DNA of 46,074 bases from the NCBI RefSeq assembly GCF_016278775.1, contig NZ_JADQBF010000036.1, forward strand, positions 1-46,074, read 5' to 3'. Positions 7,721-14,550 of the stretch are shown piece after piece; position 1 is the stretch's first letter, and each line of letters begins with the position of its first letter. A program made the position numbers and the translations under genes. A model generated the notes under the pieces. The model ran no database searches. It had not been told where the DNA came from and saw only the letters and a list, made by a program, of their open reading frames with translations. The DNA comes from Demequina sp. (GTDB lineage Bacteria; Actinomycetota; Actinomycetes; Actinomycetales; Demequinaceae).

Positions 7721-8431
7721 ATGTTCCGAGTCGAGGATCCTCCCGATGGGCGTCCGATGCCCTCGTCCGGCTCCCTGTGCGCGGCGTTTGTTGACGATCT
7801 GGGCGTTGATGGCGCGTCCATCTCGGTGGTGAGCTACGGCGGTAGGCAGTCGACCGTCTGCTCGAGTGACACCACGATGGCACGCGCCGAGGCCTTGCAG
7901 TTCGAACTGGGGGAGGGCCCGCACTGGGACGCCCTGTCGTCCAGGGCTCCTGTCATTGCCACGGATCTGAACGCTGCAACGGAGCACCGCTGGCCCATGC
8001 TGGTCGACGGCATCCGTGGGTTGGGAATTCAATCGATCTTCGCCTTCCCGATGCTCATGGGTGCCGCACTGGTGGGTGTGGTTGACCTCTATTCGCTGAC
8101 GCCTCGCAGCGTGGACAACGAGTTCATCGCGAAGGCGTCCTTGCACGCGGGCCGAGTGGCAATGGGCGCGGTGCAGCGGGCGTTGCACTCTGCCACGGAT
8201 TCCGAGTCAGAAGAGTCACCCATGGCGCCAGCCCTACGGCGGGAAGTCCACCAGGCAACTGGCATGATCATCGCACAATTGAATATCTCCGCTACCGCCG
8301 CGTTCGCGCGTCTTCAGGGACACGCGTTTGTCACCAGCCAGCCCATCGATGACATCGCCCATGAGGTTGTGACGGGACGACTCGACTTTGCCAACTTGCC
8401 TGACGACCACTACACCCCAGAAGGAGGTTGA
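7721..8431 (+). CDS. GAF-ANTAR domain protein (first of a pair)
   Basis: A 236-residue protein. Residues about 15-155 form a GAF sensor domain (LGEGPHWDAL and the FPMLMGAALVGVVDLYS strand region). Residues about 172-230 form an ANTAR RNA-binding domain (REVHQATGMIIAQLNIS, then AFARLQGHAF). ANTAR proteins bind paired hairpins in mRNA leaders and prevent termination; in actinobacteria GAF-ANTAR proteins are common and often respond to small signals. The stop lies 2 nt before the start of a second GAF-ANTAR gene, so the two are probably co-transcribed and may form a heteromer. Start ATG 7721 has GAAGG upstream. Confidence 0.85.
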   Translation: MFRVEDPPDGRPMPSSGSLCAAFVDDLGVDGASISVVSYGGRQSTVCSSDTTMARAEALQFELGEGPHWDALSSRAPVIATDLNAATEHRWPMLVDGIRGLGIQSIFAFPMLMGAALVGVVDLYSLTPRSVDNEFIAKASLHAGRVAMGAVQRALHSATDSESEESPMAPALRREVHQATGMIIAQLNISATAAFARLQGHAFVTSQPIDDIAHEVVTGRLDFANLPDDHYTPEGG

Positions 8432-8433
8432 TC

Positions 8434-9186
8434 ATGGACGGTGCACTACGTGAGACACGCATAAGCGCCGCATTTGTCGCCGTAGCCGACACCTTGGTGA
8501 CGGATTTTGACGCGGTGGATCTGCTCCACACGCTCGTCAGGGACTGTGTGGAGGTTCTCGAGATGAAGGCCGGTGGGCTCATGCTTGCCGACAGCGCTGG
8601 CGAACTTCAACTCATGACCTCCACCAGTGAGGCTGCGGAGTTTGTTGAGGTCATGCAACTCGCTGCTGACTCCGGCCCTTGCGTCGAATGCTTCACGCGC
8701 GGTGCTGCGGTCTCTGTGAGCAACATCGAAGAAGAGGAGTCCCGCTGGCCAGATTTCACTCGGGTAGCGCTGGCGCAGGGCATTCGCTCGGCGCTGGCCA
8801 CGCCTATGAAGCTACGCGGCAAGGTCATCGGCACCATGAACCTGTTTGGCGGGGAGCCGGGACACGTCAATCCAAGAGATGCAGCCGTCGCCCAGGCCCT
8901 GGCCGATGTGGCCACGATTGGCCTCCTTCAGGAGCGCGTGATCCGCGAGGGTCACCTCATTGAAGAGCAGCTCCACAGGGCACTGGATAGCCGAGTCATG
9001 ATCGAGCAAGCGAAGGGAGTGATCGCCAGTTCTCTCGAGATGTCCATGGACGATGCCTTCGCGCTGCTGAGGAAGTACTCGCGTGACCGGAACCTCACGA
9101 TTCGTGCAGTAGCGGAGAGCGTGGTCAGCCGGGAACTCAAGGCACAAGACGTTGCCGTAGTGGCGGGCCGCACTTCCCCCAGGTAG
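8434..9186 (+). CDS. GAF-ANTAR domain protein (second of a pair)
   Basis: A 250-residue protein starting at ATG 8434 with AAGGAGG 6 nt upstream. A GAF domain covers about residues 15-165 (SGPCVECFTRGAAVSV, LATPMKLRGKVIGTMNLF), followed by an ANTAR domain from about 180 (LDSRVMIEQAKGVIASSLEM, then AFALLRKYSRDRN). The domain order matches the gene upstream, but sequences are quite different, so this is an old duplication or a functional pair rather than a recent copy. Expected role: cytoplasmic sensor that controls transcription termination at target mRNAs. Ligand unknown. Confidence 0.9.
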   Translation: MDGALRETRISAAFVAVADTLVTDFDAVDLLHTLVRDCVEVLEMKAGGLMLADSAGELQLMTSTSEAAEFVEVMQLAADSGPCVECFTRGAAVSVSNIEEEESRWPDFTRVALAQGIRSALATPMKLRGKVIGTMNLFGGEPGHVNPRDAAVAQALADVATIGLLQERVIREGHLIEEQLHRALDSRVMIEQAKGVIASSLEMSMDDAFALLRKYSRDRNLTIRAVAESVVSRELKAQDVAVVAGRTSPR

Positions 9187-9268
9187 ACACCGGGAAACAG
9201 TGCTACAGTCGAACTGGTTGCTCCAGACCTCGGTGACCGGCCATTTTGGCGTGGAATCGAGGAGCATC

Positions 9269-9508
9269 ATGAGCGAATCAAGCGCTGGAAACTTCCCCTT
9301 GAGTACAGCCGGGCCTGAACGCACTGTCGCGTACCGGCCCCTGGAGTCCCGCCGCATTCGACGCGCACGGCTTGAGGCCGCCGAAGTGGCCATGGAGCTC
9401 GGTCGCACCAACCCACCGTTTGGACCCTCCGCCAAGAACTCCGATATCTTCGGCGTCGTCTTCTCAGATGCGCACGACGCAGCTGCCAACGGGCTCGGTC
9501 AGGAGTGA
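9269..9508 (+). CDS. Hypothetical small protein, 79 residues
   Basis: Starts at ATG 9269 behind GAGGAG (9259-9264). The middle is strongly basic and helical (PLESRRIRRARLEAAEVAMELG), the C-terminal part contains KNSDIFGVVFSDAHDA. No signal peptide or membrane segment. I do not recognise a family. It follows the GAF-ANTAR pair on the same strand after 82 bp and could belong to the same transcript or be one of its targets. An in-frame TTG at 9200 is an alternative start without ribosome-binding site. Confidence 0.65.
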   Translation: MSESSAGNFPLSTAGPERTVAYRPLESRRIRRARLEAAEVAMELGRTNPPFGPSAKNSDIFGVVFSDAHDAAANGLGQE

Positions 9509-9622
9509 CCGCAGGCCCTGCCCCCTCAGGGACCTAGACGTGGCCCCCTGGAAACGCACACCACTTTCCCCAACTTTTGACCGTACCGGACCCGTGTGGG
9601 GCCACTACAGATTGGATTCACC

Positions 9623-9778
9623 ATGATTCTGTTAGGCGTGATTCTGTTCGTCATCGGGCTGCTTGCCTCGATTTCGATCCTTCAAACGATCGGCATCATT
9701 CTCGTCGTGGTCGGCATCATTCTTGCCATTCTCGGCGCAGCTGGCCGCGGCATTGGTGGCCGCCGCCACTACTGGTAA
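9623..9778 (+). CDS. DUF6131-like small membrane protein
   Basis: A 51-residue, very hydrophobic protein with two transmembrane helices (about 2-20 and 22-40) and a C-terminal GRGIGGRRHYW tail. This two-helix plus Gly-Arg-Arg-His-aromatic tail layout is typical of the DUF6131 family of actinobacteria, whose function is unknown. Start ATG 9623 is chosen because the hydrophobic helix begins there; an in-frame start at 9596 would add nine residues. A terminator-like hairpin follows about 75 bp downstream. Confidence 0.75.
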   Translation: MILLGVILFVIGLLASISILQTIGIILVVVGIILAILGAAGRGIGGRRHYW

Positions 9779-9854
9779 TCGTTGCGGCGCACCTCCGCTG
9801 GCGGCGGTGCGTGACCGTACCAAACACCCTCTGACTTTTCTCCGCAACACCCGT

Positions 9855-9890
9855 AGGCCCTGGCATCAACCCCCCATGATGCCGGGGCCT
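9855..9890 (+). terminator. Rho-independent terminator candidate
   Basis: AGGCCC-T-GGCAT (9855-9866) pairs with ATGCC-G-GGGCCT (9879-9890) around a loop of about 12 nt, with a single T/G position that can wobble-pair. It lies in a 275-bp gene-free gap between the DUF6131 gene and the AMIN-like lipoprotein gene. The T-run is short (TT), as is common in high-GC genomes. Confidence 0.6.
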
Positions 9891-10053
9891 TCGGGCGTCT
9901 GGTGGGCTACCACAACACCCCACGGCACGTCCCGACGCGTCAGCCAGAGGCCCCCGCAATGCCGCTTGCATGCTCCTGCAGCCGGGGACGAGAATGGTAT
10001 GGCACGCCAACGTCGGCTCCCCGACGTCGGCCGCCTTGTACTGGAGCGACACG

Positions 10054-10713
10054 ATGCAAAGACCTGACCTGGCCCGAGTTCTCGCGTTGGCGGCCGCCAG
10101 CGCCCTGCTGATGGCCGGCTGCACCACCGACCCTCTACCGACCGTCACCGCGACCGTCTCCACGCCGCCTGCGACGCCGGAGGTCACCACGCCTTCGCCG
10201 ACGCCGACGCCCTCGCCGCCAGCCTCGGAGGAGCCGCTGCCAGACGCGGACCCACCAGCCGACGCGGCCCCCTTCCCGGCGGATCGTGAGCCCGATACCG
10301 CCAACGCCAGTTCCGACGCATTCCTCAGCCCCGTCAACCTGCGCTTTGGGGTTCACGACGGCTACGACCGGATTGTTCTTGACCTGGTCGGAGAGGGCAC
10401 GCCCGGGTGGCTCGGAGAGTACGTCGAGGACCCCACGCAGCAGGCCGCGGGCGAGCCCGTCTACCTGCTGGGCGACGACTATCTGCTGATCTTGGTGAAG
10501 GGAGTGGTGTATCCGACGGAAGACGGCGCACAGCCCTTCGTAGGCGCCCGTAGCTTTGCCCCCGAGACCGGCGGCGTGGTCAAGGACGTGCGCTACGGAT
10601 CGGTGTTTGAGGGCCAAGCGGAGATCTGGGTGGGCCTGAGCTCCGACGAGCCGTTCCGGGTGTTCAGCCTGGAGGACCCAACCCGCGTGGTGATCGACAT
10701 ACAGCACCCCTGA
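10054..10713 (+). CDS. Lipoprotein with AMIN-like domain
   Basis: A 219-residue exported lipoprotein: hydrophobic signal 8-22, lipobox LMAGC with Cys23. Next comes a Pro/Thr-rich linker (about 30-85), usual for reaching through the actinobacterial wall. The C-terminal domain from about 95 has the pattern of the AMIN-like family: LRFGVHDGYDRIVLDLVGEG, then a strand ending RVVIDIQHP. AMIN-type domains bind wall polymers in other proteins; no enzymatic site is visible. ATG 10054 is chosen because the signal peptide starts there and GGAG lies 8 nt upstream. Single-gene unit. Confidence 0.85.
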   Translation: MQRPDLARVLALAAASALLMAGCTTDPLPTVTATVSTPPATPEVTTPSPTPTPSPPASEEPLPDADPPADAAPFPADREPDTANASSDAFLSPVNLRFGVHDGYDRIVLDLVGEGTPGWLGEYVEDPTQQAAGEPVYLLGDDYLLILVKGVVYPTEDGAQPFVGARSFAPETGGVVKDVRYGSVFEGQAEIWVGLSSDEPFRVFSLEDPTRVVIDIQHP

Positions 10714-10761
10714 CGGCTCTGCTGACTATCGCACCATGGCCCCGCGTGCCAGGATCGATGC

Positions 10762-11073
10762 ATGAGTACATCCGGAAACATCGTCCACGTCGTCCTGACC
10801 GAGTGGCGCGCCGATGCGCCAGCCGAGGCGCTCGCGCAGATGCGGGAGCTTGCGCGGCGCTTCCCAGCCGAGATTCCCGGCGTCGTGAGCGTGGTCGAGG
10901 GGGCAAGCGTCAGCACGGAGGGGCTCGAGGCCGGATACGACTGGGCCCTGGTGGTGACCTTCGAAAGCGCGGCCGCTCGCGACGGCTACCTCCCTCACCC
11001 CGCGCACAAACCGGTGGCGGCAGTGATCGGGGAGTGGGCCGAGCGCTTGGTGGTCTTCGACCTGGACGCGTGA
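10762..11073 (+). CDS. Dabb (stress-responsive A/B barrel) family protein
   Basis: A 103-residue ferredoxin-like alpha/beta barrel protein. Family signs are the N-terminal strand IVHVVLTEWR, a helix with Ala/Leu/Arg, the central GVVSVVEG strand, the DWALVVTFES strand and the LPHPAHKPV turn, where His residues are typical. Dabb proteins form dimers; most have no known reaction, though a few are cyclases or EthD-like enzymes. ATG 10762 has CAGGAT 6 nt upstream, so a leaderless start is possible. The stop shares one base with the start of the next gene (TGATG). Confidence 0.88.
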   Translation: MSTSGNIVHVVLTEWRADAPAEALAQMRELARRFPAEIPGVVSVVEGASVSTEGLEAGYDWALVVTFESAAARDGYLPHPAHKPVAAVIGEWAERLVVFDLDA

Positions 11074-12188
11074 TGTTGAGAAGGCCTCGAGGGGCGCAGG
11101 GCGCGTCGTCGATCGTCATGGCAGTCGTCACGACGCTGATAGTCGTCGGTTGCACGTCGACCACCACGGATGGCGCGGTAACGCCGCCGCCCGACGTCAA
11201 CACGGTGTTCCAGTTTGAGTCAGAACAGTTGGCTGACAACGACTTGGGCGTCTCGCCTCGGATCACGGTCGGTGTGTTGGTGCCGAACGCCTACTTCTCG
11301 TCTGACGATCGGTTTCCCGTGCTGTACTTTCTCCCCGGCTACACCGCATACGACACTGCCGCCGACATGCCAGACGTCCTCGGTGAGGCACTCAACGCAA
11401 CGGAGCCCATGATCGTCGTGACCGTCACGGGCGCGAACGAACTCGGGGGCGGCTGGTACACCGACTCGACCGCGACCGGCAACTGGGAGCAGGCGCTGGT
11501 CACGGAGATCGTCCCGTACATCGACGACCACTATCGAACGATCGAGTCGCCTGCGGCGCGCGGTCTCGCCGGCCACTCGATGGGTGGCTACGGTGCGCTC
11601 ACCATCGGAATGAAGCACGCCGACGTGTTTGGCTCGGTCTTCGCGATGTCGCCGGCGGTGGCGGGGGCGCGCGGCATCGGCGCTCCGGAACTCTTTGGGT
11701 CGGAGTCGGGTGCGTGGCGAGTGCTTTCGGCGTTGGAGGCTCTGGACGGGCTGGAGGGCGAGGCACTGCTCGACGCCATGTCGTCGTCTGGGGCGAGCTA
11801 CGAGTTCTCGTACGGCACGGCTTTCGCTCCCTCGCCAGAGCCGCCCTACTTCAGATATCCGTATGCCAAGGTCGACGGCGGCGTGGTGCGCGACGACGCC
11901 GTGTGGGCACTGTGGCAGGCGGGATTTGGGGAGGTCGACGCCGAGATTGCCCAGCACCGCGAGGCGCTGGCGTCCCTCGAGGCGCTGGGCCTCGATTGCG
12001 GGAGGAACGACGAGTATCAGTGGATTTTCGAGGGCTGCGACTTTGTCGATGCGGAACTCACCGCACAGGGCGTGCCGCACGTCTACACGGTGCACAACGG
12101 CACTCACACCAACCGCTTCGCGCAAAGAATGACGGATGTGATGCTGCCGTTCTTCGCGGAGGTGTTCGGGAAGCACGAGGAACCCTAG
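11073..12188 (+). CDS. Secreted lipoprotein esterase (alpha/beta hydrolase, PF00756 type)
   Basis: A 371-residue exported enzyme. The N terminus is a lipoprotein signal ending VVGC with Cys27. The hydrolase fold follows: oxyanion region LYFLPGY (84-90), nucleophile elbow GHSMGG (167-172, Ser169) and a C-terminal HNGTHTNRF that supplies the likely catalytic His. The layout matches the esterase D / mycolyltransferase-like family. It has a DCGRNDEYQWIFEGCDF segment with two Cys that may form a disulfide. Its start overlaps the Dabb gene stop by one base, so the two are coupled. Natural substrate unknown. Confidence 0.88.
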   Translation: MLRRPRGAQGASSIVMAVVTTLIVVGCTSTTTDGAVTPPPDVNTVFQFESEQLADNDLGVSPRITVGVLVPNAYFSSDDRFPVLYFLPGYTAYDTAADMPDVLGEALNATEPMIVVTVTGANELGGGWYTDSTATGNWEQALVTEIVPYIDDHYRTIESPAARGLAGHSMGGYGALTIGMKHADVFGSVFAMSPAVAGARGIGAPELFGSESGAWRVLSALEALDGLEGEALLDAMSSSGASYEFSYGTAFAPSPEPPYFRYPYAKVDGGVVRDDAVWALWQAGFGEVDAEIAQHREALASLEALGLDCGRNDEYQWIFEGCDFVDAELTAQGVPHVYTVHNGTHTNRFAQRMTDVMLPFFAEVFGKHEEP

Positions 12189-12348
12189 TCCTCCCCGCCC
12201 GCCCGCCACCGCCGGATTGCGCGCGGTGTGGTCCCGACCCCGCCGAAGTGCGGAGCGCGGACGACCGTCGGCGAAGCGAAGGTAGGGTAGAAGCGAAACC
12301 TCTGCCGCACCGCCGGCCGTATTCGAGAGCCGCGACACGGGAGATGAA

Positions 12349-13953
12349 GTGACTGACGCATCACCCCGCCCCGCGCTGGGCGGCACGGCCGTCACCAAGG
12401 AGGCCGCGCGTCGGCGCAGTATTGCCGTGATCTCTCACCCTGACGCCGGAAAGTCGACCCTCACAGAGGCGCTCGCCCTCCACGCTCACGCGATCGACCG
12501 CGCCGGGGCCGTGCACGGCAAGGGCGGGCGCGCCGGCACCGTGTCCGACTGGCTGGAGGTGGAACGCAAGCGCGGCATCTCCATCACGTCGGCCGCTCTG
12601 CAGTTCGCTTACGGCAACCACATCATCAACCTGCTCGACACGCCGGGCCACGCGGACTTCTCTGAAGACACCTACCGCGTGCTCACCGCGGTGGACTGCG
12701 CGATCATGCTGCTGGACTCGGCGAAGGGGCTCGAGCCGCAGACGCTCAAACTGTTCGACGTCTGCCGCAGGCGAGGGGTGCCGGTCATCACGTTCGTCAA
12801 CAAGTGGGACAGGCCCGGCCGCGCCGTCTTGGACCTGTGCGACGAACTGGAGCAGCGCATCGGGCTGCGCCCCACGCCCATCACCTGGCCCATCGGCGAG
12901 GCGGGCCGTTTTGAGGGGCTCCTGGACCGCAGCAACGCGAGCGCGCGCACGTATCGCAAGACGCCTGGCGGGGCGGATGTGGCGGAGGAGGACCTTCTCG
13001 CTCCAGCGGATGCCGCTGGGCAGTTGGGCGAGGTCTACGACGTCGCCTACGAAGAGGCCCACCTGCTCGAGCCGGTAGACCGCGAGTCATTCCTGCAAGG
13101 CAAGACCACGCCGATGCTGTTCGGGGCGGCGTTGGCCAACATCGGCGTGCGTCAGTTGCTCGACGCCGTGATCGCGTTGGCGCCGCCCCCGCGCGCCCGG
13201 CCGTCCGACACCGAGGAATCCCGGGAGGTCGACGAGCCCTTCAGCGGATTCGTGTTCAAGATTCAGGCAGGCATGGACCCCCAACACCGGGATCACCTGG
13301 CCTACGTGCGGGTCTGCTCGGGACGGTTCGAGCGCGGAATGGTCGTCACCCATGAGCGCACCGGGCGCCCGTTCGCGACCAAGTACGCGTTGTCGGTGTT
13401 TGGCCGCGAGCGCGACACCATGGAAGAGGCCTTCCCCGGCGACGTCGTCGGCCTGGTGAACGCCAGCAACCTCACCGTCGGCGACACCATCTTTGATCCA
13501 GGGGGCGCGAGCGTGCGTTTCCCCGCCATGCCTGCCTTCGCGCCAGAGCACTTTGCGGTGGCATCCGTGCGAGACCCTGGGCGGTCCAAGCAGTTCCGTA
13601 AGGCCATCGCGCAACTCGAGCAAGAGGGGGTAGTGCAGGTGCTCATCTCCGAGAGCCGTGGCGACGCCAACCCGATCCTCGCCGCCGTCGGGCCGCTTCA
13701 GTTTGAGGTCGCAGAGTTCCGCATGGAGCACGAGTTTTCCGCGCCGATCCGCCTCGATCGTCTCGGGTTTTCGCTTGCGAGGATGGTGCAGCCCGCCGAT
13801 CTTGCGACGGTGGGCTCCGCCTCTGGAATCGAGATCGCTCGCCGACGCGACGGCGCCTGGCTCGCGCTCTTGCGCGACATCTGGCACCTGCGCTCCTTCG
13901 AGCGCGCCCACAAGGACATCGAACTCATTGCGCTCGACGCGAGCGACGACTAA
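12349..13953 (+). CDS. prfC: Peptide chain release factor 3 (RF3)
   Basis: A 534-residue translational GTPase of normal RF3 length. G1 is HPDAGKST (30-37), G2 lies in RGISITSAA, G3 is DTPGH (97-101) and G4 is NKWD (151-154), followed by the RF3-typical RPG. RF3 uses GTP to recycle RF1 and RF2 from the ribosome after peptide release. The family-specific start region (HPDAGKSTLTE with ISIT switch I) separates it from EF-G and LepA. GTG 12349 follows a GGGAG element. Stand-alone gene. RF3 is patchy among actinobacteria. Confidence 0.95.
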   Translation: MTDASPRPALGGTAVTKEAARRRSIAVISHPDAGKSTLTEALALHAHAIDRAGAVHGKGGRAGTVSDWLEVERKRGISITSAALQFAYGNHIINLLDTPGHADFSEDTYRVLTAVDCAIMLLDSAKGLEPQTLKLFDVCRRRGVPVITFVNKWDRPGRAVLDLCDELEQRIGLRPTPITWPIGEAGRFEGLLDRSNASARTYRKTPGGADVAEEDLLAPADAAGQLGEVYDVAYEEAHLLEPVDRESFLQGKTTPMLFGAALANIGVRQLLDAVIALAPPPRARPSDTEESREVDEPFSGFVFKIQAGMDPQHRDHLAYVRVCSGRFERGMVVTHERTGRPFATKYALSVFGRERDTMEEAFPGDVVGLVNASNLTVGDTIFDPGGASVRFPAMPAFAPEHFAVASVRDPGRSKQFRKAIAQLEQEGVVQVLISESRGDANPILAAVGPLQFEVAEFRMEHEFSAPIRLDRLGFSLARMVQPADLATVGSASGIEIARRRDGAWLALLRDIWHLRSFERAHKDIELIALDASDD

Positions 13954-13969
13954 CCACCAGGAGCACCCC

Positions 13970-14017
13970 CTGTCTTTCCCCCGCAACCGCTGGTGGCGCG
14001 CGAACCGACGCCGCTGA
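13970..14017 (+). other. Possible 15-residue Arg/Trp-rich leader peptide
   Basis: Directly after prfC, AGGAG (13959-13963) is followed 6 nt later by CTG and a short frame reading SFPRNRWWRANRRR after the start, ending TGA 14015-14017. Six of 15 residues are Arg and two are adjacent Trp. CTG is a rare start, so this may be chance; if real it could be a leader peptide at the head of the structured region that follows. Confidence 0.25.
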
Positions 14018-14436
14018 GTGACGACGCTGTGCCGCCGATTCCGGTGGTTATCGGCGACTCGACACGCCCGGCCGTCCGTGGCGTCGGCGATGCGGAAGGG
14101 CTCGGCTAGCCGAGCGCCTAAGAAACGCGTGCACACCCACTTAGGTGCCCCCAGAGTGGGGGGCGCTGGCAAAGTACCTGGTAAAACGGCTGTTTTCGTG
14201 AGTTTCGCTCCGCAACTCACGCGCGTTTCCGGAATACGCTATCGAAAGTGATTTCGATGCGTTTCGCGCAGGACATCGTTACCGAAATTGCGACAAGATG
14301 AGTTACGGTCTCCATCCGGCGGCCGATAAGAAAGGGGACGACGGTTGTGCGAGAAGTCTCCGGATCGTCCTGACGCCCTCAGTGCGCCAGGTCCGGAAAT
14401 GATCGCAGGCCGCGTCTCGATGCAAGAGGAGTTCTC
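14018..14436 (+). promoter_or_regulatory. Gene-free, strongly structured region upstream of the 37-residue peptide
   Basis: About 420 bp without a convincing gene, but with a series of perfect inverted repeats: CTCGGCTAGCCGAG (14101-14114), GCCCCC/GGGGGC (14147-14152 with 14159-14164), AAAAC/GTTTT (14183-14187 with 14192-14196), GTGAGTT/AACTCAC (14198-14204 with 14214-14220), and ATCGAAA/TTTCGAT (14241-14247 with 14252-14258). Some look like terminators for prfC, others like operators or a structured leader for the downstream peptide and GGDEF-EAL genes. I could not match it to a known riboswitch consensus. Confidence 0.45.
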
Positions 14437-14550
14437 ATGGACAAGTGGAAGATCATCAAGGACAGCAAGGTCGCGCAGATTGGCGTCAGCGCGGGCACCC
14501 TCATCGCGGTTGCCGCGACCGTCGGCGCAGGATTTAAGTGGGGCTGGTAG
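14437..14550 (+). CDS. 37-residue single-helix membrane peptide
   Basis: ATG 14437 follows AGAGGAG (14425-14431). The product starts with a basic segment (MDKWKIIKDSKVAQ), then a Gly/Ala/Val-rich helix of about 18 residues (IGVSAGTLIAVAATVGAG) and ends FKWGW. One transmembrane span with aromatic and Lys residues at both edges fits a small inner-membrane protein or regulatory peptide; a bacteriocin-like or toxin-like peptide is possible. The stop (14548-14550) lies inside the longest form of the GGDEF-EAL frame, and a perfect 16-bp hairpin follows 11 nt later. No family recognised. Confidence 0.7.
   Translation: MDKWKIIKDSKVAQIGVSAGTLIAVAATVGAGFKWGW

Noticed and set aside
13087-14220. Minus-strand open frame of 377 codons reaching past prfC
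   Set aside because: Mostly antisense to prfC, no recognisable domain, and its start lies in the structured gene-free region.
14101-14440. c-di-GMP riboswitch upstream of the GGDEF-EAL unit
   Set aside because: The region is well structured, but I could not find the conserved GEMM core or its tetraloop-receptor pattern.
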